This document shows, piece by piece, positions 56,802 to 64,000 of a DNA stretch of 64,000 nt. A program made the translations under genes and the position numbers. The first letter of the stretch is position 1. Each line of letters starts with the position of its first letter. Under the pieces are notes generated by a model. The model saw only the letters and a list, made by a program, of their open reading frames with translations. It did not search any database and was not told where the DNA came from. The DNA lies in assembly GCF_900149705.1 (NCBI RefSeq), contig NZ_LT703001.1:1-64000 (forward strand), in the 5' to 3' direction. This DNA is from Sphingorhabdus sp. Alg231-15 (GTDB lineage Bacteria; Pseudomonadota; Alphaproteobacteria; Sphingomonadales; Sphingomonadaceae).

Positions 56802-56831
56802 GGCGGGACCCGCGGGTTCCGCCGTTTTTTT
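56802..56831 (+). terminator. Rho-independent terminator of ctrA
   Basis: CGGCG (56802-56806) pairs with CGCCG (56820-56824), enclosing a smaller CCCGCGGG dyad, and is followed by seven T. The last T bases overlap the stop codon of the convergent phosphatase gene. Confidence 0.85.
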
Positions 56832-57600
56832 ATGCTATGGCAGTGTCCAGATACCAGCGCTGTTCCCCTTCTAGCGCAAGGGCTGTCAGCTTTTCGGTAT
56901 AATAGGCTCCGGTATCAATCCCGATACGGTTCCCCTTTTCGACCACGTCATCATTAATCGTGTGACCATAGACAATCACTTTTTCATGCGGTTCATCAAT
57001 TGACAGAAACTCGTCCCGTATCCATCGCAAATCCTTTGGCTTTTGCTCATCAAGAGACACGCCTGGACGAATGCCAGCATGCACAAAAGCATAGTCACCG
57101 ATGACAATTTGATTTTCAAAGGCTTTGACAAAATCGATATGATGCGACGGTATGAGATCCGGTAATCGCTCCGCCAATGCGGCGTTGTCGAGATCCATAT
57201 ATTCCCGCATGCTGATTTCGTAGCTGAGAATGGTTTCCTTACCCCCGATGCGATTGAAAAAGCGCGTGGCCTTTTCGCTGCCAGTAGCGGCGGCCAGATA
57301 GACTTCCTCGTGATTGCCCATCAGGAAACGGACATCGCCCAATTCATTCTTGAGCTGAATCGCAGTTTCGAGGACGCCAGCGCTGTCCGGTCCGCGATCG
57401 ATCAGATCGCCGAGAAAGATAATCTCACTGTTGATATCACCGCGTTTCGCATCATCATCGATGATTTTCTCGATCAGCTGTTGCAGCAAATCATTGCGGC
57501 CATGGATGTCGCCAATGGCATAGATGCGACGGCCTTCTGGCACAGCTGCGCTGTCCAGGGGGCGGGGGGGAGTTTTTTTGCTAAATAGGCGCTTCAACAT
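56830..57600 (-). CDS. Metallophosphoesterase, serine/threonine phosphatase type
   Basis: This 256-residue PPP-family phosphatase has metal-binding motifs IGDIHGRNDLL, GDLIDRGPDS and GNHEE, the later histidine in FVHAGIRPG and YGHTIND. It resembles bacterial PrpA-like or diadenosine tetraphosphatase-like enzymes. Its stop (56832-56830) lies in the ctrA terminator T-run. The substrate is unknown. Confidence 0.88.
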   Translation of the reverse strand: MLKRLFSKKTPPRPLDSAAVPEGRRIYAIGDIHGRNDLLQQLIEKIIDDDAKRGDINSEIIFLGDLIDRGPDSAGVLETAIQLKNELGDVRFLMGNHEEVYLAAATGSEKATRFFNRIGGKETILSYEISMREYMDLDNAALAERLPDLIPSHHIDFVKAFENQIVIGDYAFVHAGIRPGVSLDEQKPKDLRWIRDEFLSIDEPHEKVIVYGHTINDDVVEKGNRIGIDTGAYYTEKLTALALEGEQRWYLDTAIA

Positions 57601-57709
57601 CGTGCCGGCGTATTTCGTTTCATTTGCTCATAGTTCAAGAGTCGGACGCCATTATCGGCGCCTGCCTCTTTCCTATATAGTTTTTTGGATGAATGGGTAG
57701 TTTAGAATA

Positions 57710-58891
57710 TTAGCTTTCAACCGTGAAGCTGAGGCCCGCACTGGCTTCCAGCCTTTTGGTGAGCTTTTTCCCCATCAAGGCGCCGGGCGTCCATACGCCG
57801 CCACCATGTTTGTTGCCGTCCAAGGCAATACACAAGGCGGACTCGGCGATCATTTTACACGTTGAGCCATAGCCAGGATCCTTGTCGCCCTTCACGCAAA
57901 GGGTTGCGGTTTCACCATCCGCTGTTTCGCCCAGAAACAGTACATCATAAAAGCCGTTTTCGCGCTCTTCCTTGGTCGGACCTTCACCGGGTTTCGGCGC
58001 ATCATCACCCCCCATTGGATTGGCCTTCGCTAGCATTTCCGCGGCCTGCTTGCCCAATTCACCGGGGCTGGTGACGACCATTTCGTCATATCGGAAGTCT
58101 TCACCATAAGGAAAATCGAGCAGGAAATTGGTGCGGTGGACATTTTTGGTGTTGATCGGTGCCATGATGAAAGGTGCGACCCAGCTATCCAGTGCCTTGT
58201 CCTTTTTCGGGATCATCATATTAGGCTGATCTGGCCCTTCAAATCCAGGTGTGAGACCAAAGCTGCTCGCCAGAATCTTCACAAGACCGGGGTTTTTGGC
58301 AATGGCTTTCATGGTTTCCTTGAGGCTCGCTGCCGTGCCGCCGGAGAAGGTGCCTTCCATTGCACGTACCCGGCCTTTTACGCGGGTTGCTGGCTTGCCA
58401 AAGCATTTCTTCATCTCTTTCTGCAGTGCCAGAACACCCAGATCGAATGGAATGGAGTCAAAGCCACATGAAAAACAAATCTGCGCACCAGATTTCTCGG
58501 CGGCTTCCTGATGCTCGTCAATCTTCTCACGCATCCAGCCAGGTTCACCGCACAGATCGACATAGTGGGTGCCATGCTGAACACAGGCTGCGACCAATCC
58601 ATCACCGTAAAGCTGGTATGGGCCCACAGTGGTCAGAATAACGCTGGCCCGGCTTGCCAGCATATCAATGGAGGCCGCATCATCGGAATCCGCCACAACC
58701 AATGGCGTTTCCTTTGGCGCGCCGATGAGGTCCCGAACTTCTTCGAGCTTTTCCTGGGATCGACCGGCCATTGCCCATTTCGGAGCATCTCCACCAACGC
58801 CATATTGCTGCGCCATATATTCGGCGACCAGACGGCCTGTATAGCCTGTTGATCCGTAGATTATGACATCAAATTCCCGTGCGTCGGACAT
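57710..58891 (-). CDS. Saccharopine dehydrogenase-family / trans-acting enoyl reductase-like protein
   Basis: This 393-residue NADP-binding oxidoreductase begins with FDVIIYGSTGYTGRLVAEYM (Rossmann motif) and has ILTTVGPYQLYGDGLVAACV, YVDLCGEPGWMR, CFSCGFDSIPFDLG and FSGGTAASLKET. These match the mycobacterial trans-acting enoyl reductase and saccharopine-dehydrogenase-like family. It probably reduces a lipid intermediate; the exact role is unknown. It is monocistronic, 46 bases upstream of dcd on the same strand. Confidence 0.88.
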   Translation of the reverse strand: MSDAREFDVIIYGSTGYTGRLVAEYMAQQYGVGGDAPKWAMAGRSQEKLEEVRDLIGAPKETPLVVADSDDAASIDMLASRASVILTTVGPYQLYGDGLVAACVQHGTHYVDLCGEPGWMREKIDEHQEAAEKSGAQICFSCGFDSIPFDLGVLALQKEMKKCFGKPATRVKGRVRAMEGTFSGGTAASLKETMKAIAKNPGLVKILASSFGLTPGFEGPDQPNMMIPKKDKALDSWVAPFIMAPINTKNVHRTNFLLDFPYGEDFRYDEMVVTSPGELGKQAAEMLAKANPMGGDDAPKPGEGPTKEERENGFYDVLFLGETADGETATLCVKGDKDPGYGSTCKMIAESALCIALDGNKHGGGVWTPGALMGKKLTKRLEASAGLSFTVES

Positions 58892-58937
58892 AGCGCCCCT
58901 CCTGATTTTCGGTTTTGTTTCGAAACGGTCTTATGAC

Positions 58938-59492
58938 TTAGAGTTTTGGCAGAGTCACGCCTCTTTGCCCCATATATTTGCCCGAGCGCTCGGCATAGCT
59001 GGTCTCACAGGGTTCGTTGCCCTTTAGAAACAGGAACTGGCAGGCGCCTTCATTGGCATAGATTTTTGCGGGCAGGGGTGTGGTATTGGAAAATTCGAGC
59101 GTGACATGACCTTCCCAGCCCGGCTCGAGAGGCGTTACATTCACAATGATACCGCAGCGGGCATAGGTTGATTTGCCAAGGCAGATGACCAGAACATCGC
59201 GCGGGATTCGGAAATATTCAACCGTACGGGCCAGGGCAAAGCTGTTCGGCGGGATGATACAGCAATCGGTTTTCCGGTCGACCAGGCTGTTGGCATCAAA
59301 TTGTTTGGGATCAACCACTGCGCTGTTCACATTGGTGAAAATCTTGAACTCGTCGGCAACCCGGGCGTCATAGCCATAGGAGGAGAGGCCATAGCTGATA
59401 CAGCCATCGCGCTTCTGGCCTTCCACAAACGGTTCGATCATTCTGCTTTGATTGGCTTCCTGGCGGATCCATTTGTCGGAAAGTATGCTCAT
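58938..59492 (-). CDS. dcd: dCTP deaminase
   Basis: This 184-residue enzyme converts dCTP to dUTP for dTTP synthesis. Family motifs are [47 protein letters not shown] (catalytic region), [21 protein letters not shown] and [13 protein letters not shown]. The length is typical of the homotrimeric form. Confidence 0.95.
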   Translation of the reverse strand: MSILSDKWIRQEANQSRMIEPFVEGQKRDGCISYGLSSYGYDARVADEFKIFTNVNSAVVDPKQFDANSLVDRKTDCCIIPPNSFALARTVEYFRIPRDVLVICLGKSTYARCGIIVNVTPLEPGWEGHVTLEFSNTTPLPAKIYANEGACQFLFLKGNEPCETSYAERSGKYMGQRGVTLPKL

Positions 59493-59536
59493 GTCTGTCT
59501 TTCTTTTGGAATTATGCCCGCTTCATGCCAGCAAGA

Positions 59537-60229
59537 TTAGGGCCGCACAACATTCCAGTTAACCGGCCCGTCAATGCCGCTGACCCGGCGCATGTCTGAT
59601 GCCCGCCACATAACCCATGGCTTGGTTGCGTAGTCGGGGGGAAAGAAATTGCTTTCGAGCCAGAACGTGCGCCTGATCCCGCTGCTGATATTATAGTCTT
59701 CCTCAAACTCCTGAGAGATGATGATGACCGCCGGTTTGCCACTATGGCCCTCAATCTGGTTCAGGAATGTGTTCAGTTCGCTGAGAACCAAGGCTCGTCC
59801 CGGTCTGTCCTTGCAGCCATTATCAAAGGCAAGCCGGACGGCTGGGGGAAGGATATTTTCTTCCCGGGGCACCGTAGTGACAAATATTGTAGCCTGATCC
59901 GTGGCCAGGCGACACAAGCTATATTCATGGACCGCGCCATAGCGAATACCTGCGTCGCGCGCGCCTTTGATATTGGCAGCGAATGCCGGGTCGCGATCTT
60001 CAGCGCCGTTGGTTGCCCGAATATAGGCGAAATCAACACCAGTTGCGCCAGCCACATGCCAGGTAATGTCACCATGGCTCGCATCCACTGAGATGCCCTG
60101 AACCGGATATTGATCGCGTGGCGGAGCCCATCCTATGGCGAGATTGCGAAGGACAAAGGCGATGATCATCAAGGCGATGATGATCAGGCCGACCCGCAGC
60201 ACGGTTTTTTTTCTGTTTTGACTGGCCAC
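59537..60229 (-). CDS. GH25-like membrane-anchored protein with altered active site
   Basis: This 230-residue protein has a single N-terminal helix (VGLIIIALMIIAFVL) and a periplasmic domain recognisable as glycoside hydrolase family 25 by VDFAYIRATNGAEDRDPAF, AGIRYGAVHEYSL and the C-terminal layout. But the acidic residues differ: the start strand reads QGISVDASHG instead of GIDVSxxQG, the DxE strand reads RLAFDNG, and the C-terminal VDLN motif reads VNWN. Peptidoglycan binding without lysis is plausible. GTG 60229 with AGGGA upstream is chosen; GTG 60247 is an alternative. Confidence 0.7.
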   Translation of the reverse strand: MASQNRKKTVLRVGLIIIALMIIAFVLRNLAIGWAPPRDQYPVQGISVDASHGDITWHVAGATGVDFAYIRATNGAEDRDPAFAANIKGARDAGIRYGAVHEYSLCRLATDQATIFVTTVPREENILPPAVRLAFDNGCKDRPGRALVLSELNTFLNQIEGHSGKPAVIIISQEFEEDYNISSGIRRTFWLESNFFPPDYATKPWVMWRASDMRRVSGIDGPVNWNVVRP

Positions 60230-60294
60230 CCTATTTCCCTGACGCACTCATCAACTACTCAATTAGCAAACTGCTCTTTCTGGCAGAGAATCGA

Positions 60295-60777
60295 CTAATT
60301 CTTGATATGCAATACACAGATCAATGTGAAGAGGCGACGGGCGGTTTTGAAATCGACTTCGATTTTTCCTTCGAGCCGGTCGGTGAGCAACTCCGCACCA
60401 TGATCATGCACGCCGCGACGCGCCATATCGATCGTCTCAATCTCCTGTGCTGTGGCCTTGCGAATGGCTTGGTAATAACTGTCACAAATCGCGAAATAGT
60501 CGCGGATCGGGCGGCGGAATCGGCCCAATGCCAGGATCAGGGTTTCAAGTGGCTCACCATTTTCACGGGAAATGGAAATGACCAGTCGGCCTTCCTGCAC
60601 ACTTAGGTGAAGATTATAGGGGCCGACATAGCCATCTTCGTGTTCCCGTAGGGGTTTAAAGTGATTTTCCTCGATCAGATCGAAGATCGCAATGCGCCGC
60701 TCCTGCTCAATATCGGCATTGCGCCACAAGATGGTGGCCTCGTCTAGTTCAACATTTATGATGCGCGGTTCCGACAT
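60295..60777 (-). CDS. UPF0262 family protein
   Basis: This 160-residue protein matches the alphaproteobacterial UPF0262 family: [71 protein letters not shown] and a helical C-terminus. It is soluble, with no signal. Its function is unknown. It is divergent from dnaB. Confidence 0.9.
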   Translation of the reverse strand: MSEPRIINVELDEATILWRNADIEQERRIAIFDLIEENHFKPLREHEDGYVGPYNLHLSVQEGRLVISISRENGEPLETLILALGRFRRPIRDYFAICDSYYQAIRKATAQEIETIDMARRGVHDHGAELLTDRLEGKIEVDFKTARRLFTLICVLHIKN

Positions 60778-60933
60778 TCAGGCTCTGTTGCCGCAGCACT
60801 GGGGCTAGGACAAGTTTTTTTGCAGTGCGGTAGAAAAACAAAAGTCATTTATCCACAAGTCTGTCCCCGCTTGTTTGAGAAAATTACCGGAACGCCCCTT
60901 GCTCAGAATCGTTTGAGCGTGAATGATGCAGCC

Positions 60934-62433
60934 ATGGCCGAGTTAGTTCGATTTGATGCAGTTGAAGAAGAATCCCAGCGCCTGCCCCGCAATGTCGAGG
61001 CAGAGGCGACATTTCTGGGCGCGTTACTGATTGATAACCGCGTTGCTGAGGATGTGCAGATCAAATTGCGGCCAGAACATTTCTATGAACCGTTGCATGG
61101 CCGGATCTACGAACAGGCACTAAAGCTGCTCGACCGAAATATGGTCGTCACACCGGTCACGTTAAAGCCGTATTTTGAAGCCGATGAGGCGATGAAGGTC
61201 CTCGGCGGCCCATCTTATCTTGCCAAATTGACGGGTGATGGAGCCGGATTAATTGGTGCGCGAGATTTTGCGGATCAGATTTATGATCTTGCGCTGCTGC
61301 GGGAACTGGTCAATGTTGGCCGAACCTTGGTGGATAATGCGCTGGATACCAGCGAAACGGTCGATCCAAAAACCCAGATTGAGGAAGCCGAATCGTCGCT
61401 CTACCGCGTCTCTGAAGGTGAAGCGCAGGAAGGCGGCGTCAAATCCTTCCTGGCCGCGTCGACCGAAGCGCTGAACAATGTTGAACGCGCTTTTAACAGC
61501 GGCGGCAAAGTATCTGGGATTACCACGGGCCTGACCGATCTCAATGCCAAAATGGGCGGCCTGCACCGGTCTGACTTGCTGATTTTGGCGGGCCGTCCAG
61601 GCATGGGTAAAACCTCGCTTGCCACCAATATCGCTTTCAATGCCGCGAACCGCTATCGCCGCGATGTTCAAGATGGGATAGCGCCTGAAGATACGTTGGG
61701 TGCCAAAACCGCTTTTTTCAGCCTTGAGATGTCGGCGGACCAGCTGGCAACGAGAATCCTGTCCGAGCAGGCAGAGATTAGCTCGGAAAAACTGCGTATG
61801 GGTGCGATCAGTCGAGATGAAATGCACCGCCTGGCGCTAGCGTCCCGGGAATTGCAGGATTTGCCGCTTTACATCGATGACACGCCCGGCTTGACCATTG
61901 CAGCCTTGCGCACGCGGGCACGGCGCTTGCAAAGGCGCAGTGACATCAACTTGATTGTCGTCGATTATCTTCAGCTACTGCAGGGTTCGGGCCGGGCTAA
62001 TGATAACCGCGTTAACGAGATTTCGGAGATTAGCCGAGGTCTCAAGACTCTCGCCAAGGAACTCAATTGTCCGGTGGTTGCTCTCTCCCAGCTTTCTCGC
62101 CAGGTGGAGAGCCGCGAAGACAAACGTCCGCAGCTGTCCGATTTGCGTGAGTCCGGTTCGATCGAGCAGGATGCCGATATTGTGATGTTCATTTATCGCG
62201 ACGAATATTACCACCTCGCCGTGAAACCGGACGATCCTGACGAAAATTCGACCGAGGAACAAAAAGCCAAATATCTTGCCTGGGAAACCGACCATCAAAG
62301 CAAGGTCGGAAAAGCGACCGTGATCGTTGCCAAAAACCGCCAAGGTTCAACCGGCAATATCCAACTGAGCTTCCTGAGTGAGTTTACCAAATTTGGTGAT
62401 CTGGCCTATGGCGATGGACCCGAGGAATATTAG
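60934..62433 (+). CDS. dnaB: Replicative DNA helicase DnaB
   Basis: This 499-residue hexameric fork helicase has an N-terminal DnaG-interaction domain (RLPRNVEAEATFLGALLIDN, LRPEHFYEPLHGRIYEQ) and a RecA-like core. The core has Walker A GRPGMGKTSLATN (about residues 221-233), FFSLEMSADQLATR, Walker B LIVVDYLQLL, and SQLSRQVESREDKRPQLSDLRESGSIEQDAD. ATG 60934 gives the normal N-terminus; the frame is open to 60820 but that part is not family-like. No intein is present. Confidence 0.97.
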   Translation: MAELVRFDAVEEESQRLPRNVEAEATFLGALLIDNRVAEDVQIKLRPEHFYEPLHGRIYEQALKLLDRNMVVTPVTLKPYFEADEAMKVLGGPSYLAKLTGDGAGLIGARDFADQIYDLALLRELVNVGRTLVDNALDTSETVDPKTQIEEAESSLYRVSEGEAQEGGVKSFLAASTEALNNVERAFNSGGKVSGITTGLTDLNAKMGGLHRSDLLILAGRPGMGKTSLATNIAFNAANRYRRDVQDGIAPEDTLGAKTAFFSLEMSADQLATRILSEQAEISSEKLRMGAISRDEMHRLALASRELQDLPLYIDDTPGLTIAALRTRARRLQRRSDINLIVVDYLQLLQGSGRANDNRVNEISEISRGLKTLAKELNCPVVALSQLSRQVESREDKRPQLSDLRESGSIEQDADIVMFIYRDEYYHLAVKPDDPDENSTEEQKAKYLAWETDHQSKVGKATVIVAKNRQGSTGNIQLSFLSEFTKFGDLAYGDGPEEY

Positions 62434-62531
62434 CTAATATCACCGGCTTTCGGCATCAAGGCTGCTCTCACGCCAGTCCTTCGGGAAATCCATGACGGAG
62501 CACCGGTAAGTGATCGGGAAGTGACCTCTCG

Positions 62532-64000
62532 TCAAACGGCGCCGCTTTGGGTTTTCAGCATGGAATATTCTGACATCAGGCCTTTGAACAGACTGTAGCA
62601 ACATACCAACAAAACCAGCGTAAAGGGCAAGCCGCTGGCAATCGTGCCCGCCTGCATTGCCCCAAGCGCGCCGGCACCTCCACCAACCAGCAGCGCGGCT
62701 GCGGCCAGTCCTTGCAATATGGCCCAGAAAATACGCTGCGCAACAGGCGCATCTGTTCTGCCGCCAGCGGTTATGGCGTCAATGACCAAAGATCCGGAAT
62801 CAGATGATGTGACAAAGAACACGATCAACAGAATGATGGCGAGCGACGAGGCAATATAGGGAAAAGGCATGTTCTCCAGCATCTGGAACAATACAAGCGG
62901 GGCTTCGCTGATGCCCGCTGGCAGCTGGCCGATGCCATCCTTTATCTGTTCTATTGCGGTCACACCGAATGTTGTGAACCATATGATTGCAACAATCACC
63001 GGGACCACCAGCACCACCGTCAAAAACTCACGGATGCTGCGGCCTTTGGAAATGCGGGCGATAAACATGCCAACAAAAGGTGACCAGCTCACCCACCAAG
63101 CCCAATAGAAGATCGTCCAGCCGTGATACCAGGCTTTGTCCTCGCGCCCCGTCCAATCGCTTAATGGAACCGCATATTCAGCATAGCTTGCGATAGCCGC
63201 ACCAAAGCCGCTCATTATCTGTAACGTTGGACCCGCTACAAAAACAAAGGCGAGCAGCGATGCCGCCAAAACCATATTGATGTTGCTCAGCAGTTTGATG
63301 CCACCATCCATTCCGCGCACGACCGAAACGGTCGCAAGTCCGGTAATGACTGCAATGAGCAAGAGTTGTGAGGTTAAATTGGCCTCAATTCCAAAGAGAA
63401 AAGACAGGCCGGTTGCGGCTTGCTGTGCGCCAAGTCCCAAAGACGTTGCCAATCCAAAAATAGTGGCAATGACTGCAAGAATATCAATGAGATGACCGGG
63501 CCAGCCCCAAATGCGTTCGCCCAACAAAGGATAAAATGCAGACCGAATGGTGAGCGGTAGCCCCTTGTTAAATGCAAAAAAGGCAAGGGCTAGGCCGATT
63601 ACGGCATATATTGCCCAGGGCGTCAGGCCCCAGTGAAAGACTGTCGCGCCAAGCGCCAGATTCATCGCTTCCGGTGTGCGCGGTTCAACATTGAGCGGGG
63701 TTCCGCCCCAGTTCGTATAATAAGCCACTGGCTCTGCCGACCCATAAAAGACCATGCCAATCCCAATGCCTGCAGAAAACAGCATGGCGATCCACGAGGC
63801 AGTTCCGAATTCGGTTTTGGCGTCTGATCCACCCAGGCGGATTTTGCCCAATGGCGAGATCGCGACTGCGACGCAGAAAAGCAGCACGAAATTGGATGCA
63901 ATTACGAAGAACCAGTCAAAATGCTCAAGTGTCCACGCTTTGGTTGCTTCTAGTCCGGTATTGGCGGTTTCTGGAAAGGCCAGAGCCAAAACCACAAATG
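62532..64000 (-). CDS. BCCT-family transporter, N-terminus cut by window edge
   Basis: This is a betaine/choline/carnitine-type secondary transporter; 489 codons are visible and the 5' end lies beyond base 64000, since the frame runs open to the edge and the GTG at 63995 is not a convincing start. The BCCT signatures are WIAMLFSAGIGIGMVFYG, the substrate-site aromatic segment WTIFYWAWWVSWSPFVGMFIARIS, and SSDSGSLVIDA. It lies convergent with dnaB, 98 bases apart. Likely an osmolyte or quaternary-amine importer. Confidence 0.9.
   Translation of the reverse strand, partial: FVVLALAFPETANTGLEATKAWTLEHFDWFFVIASNFVLLFCVAVAISPLGKIRLGGSDAKTEFGTASWIAMLFSAGIGIGMVFYGSAEPVAYYTNWGGTPLNVEPRTPEAMNLALGATVFHWGLTPWAIYAVIGLALAFFAFNKGLPLTIRSAFYPLLGERIWGWPGHLIDILAVIATIFGLATSLGLGAQQAATGLSFLFGIEANLTSQLLLIAVITGLATVSVVRGMDGGIKLLSNINMVLAASLLAFVFVAGPTLQIMSGFGAAIASYAEYAVPLSDWTGREDKAWYHGWTIFYWAWWVSWSPFVGMFIARISKGRSIREFLTVVLVVPVIVAIIWFTTFGVTAIEQIKDGIGQLPAGISEAPLVLFQMLENMPFPYIASSLAIILLIVFFVTSSDSGSLVIDAITAGGRTDAPVAQRIFWAILQGLAAAALLVGGGAGALGAMQAGTIASGLPFTLVLLVCCYSLFKGLMSEYSMLKTQSGAV

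Noticed and set aside
60820-60933. N-terminal extension of DnaB
   Set aside because: The extra 38 residues are basic and Cys-containing, unlike DnaB, and start before a standard ATG.

Overview
The window looks like a chromosomal segment of a free-living alphaproteobacterium, most likely a sphingomonad (Sphingomonadales, of the Sphingorhabdus/Parasphingorhabdus kind). Pointers are the CcrM/CtrA cell-cycle pair with GANTC clusters, the XrtA/PEP-CTERM-type glycosyltransferase plus PrsK/PrsR, TonB-dependent uptake, many exported amidohydrolases, a Bpt-type aminoacyl transferase and an UPF0262 protein. Base composition is moderate (low-to-mid 50s % GC by eye). I see no prophage, insertion sequence, CRISPR array, tRNA or rRNA. 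The taxon call is an inference from gene content.

Layout. 1-830: tail of a membrane protein, then a small orphan gene between two palindromic repeats. 830-5100: an SDR and a spermidine-synthase-like methyltransferase read leftward, then sdhC-sdhD-sdhA read rightward without sdhB. 5150-13950: mixed metabolic and envelope genes (methyltransferase, FMN-dependent 2-hydroxy-acid dehydrogenase, CreD-like protein, zinc metallopeptidase, 3-hydroxybutyrate dehydrogenase, DUF4893 protein, M20 amidohydrolase). 14026-15610: an ScfR/RamB-type regulator behind operator-like inverted repeats. 15744-22631: part of an exopolysaccharide/protein-sorting locus (TIGR03013 sugar transferase, PrsK, PrsR, TPR protein). 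22640-30724: GntR regulator, nitroreductase, POT peptide transporter followed by two exported amidohydrolases, an aldo/keto reductase and an AGCS symporter. 30823-33890: compact glmM-DUF1272-small membrane protein-thiD-rnhB operon, convergent with a fatty acid desaturase.

35131-37608: ccrM behind five GANTC sites, then folP. 37658-44746: a two-subunit molybdenum hydroxylase, two unknown proteins, threonine ammonia-lyase and a 3-hydroxyisobutyrate-dehydrogenase-like enzyme. 44792-50014: another amidohydrolase, a tiny membrane protein with a strong terminator, bpt, a glycine-zipper protein and free-methionine sulfoxide reductase. 50193-55242: TonB receptor, DUF3604 lipoprotein and TetR regulator, probably one catabolic or uptake unit. 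55300-56832: arfB, then ctrA behind five GANTC sites and an exact CtrA box. 56830-64000: phosphatase, reductase, dcd, a GH25-like protein lacking its acidic residues, UPF0262, dnaB, and a BCCT transporter cut by the window edge.

The strongest regulatory signal is that ccrM and ctrA, 20.7 kb apart, both sit behind dense GANTC clusters. CcrM methylates GANTC, and ctrA also carries a TTAA-N7-TTAAC box for its own product. This is a visible core of the alphaproteobacterial cell-cycle circuit.
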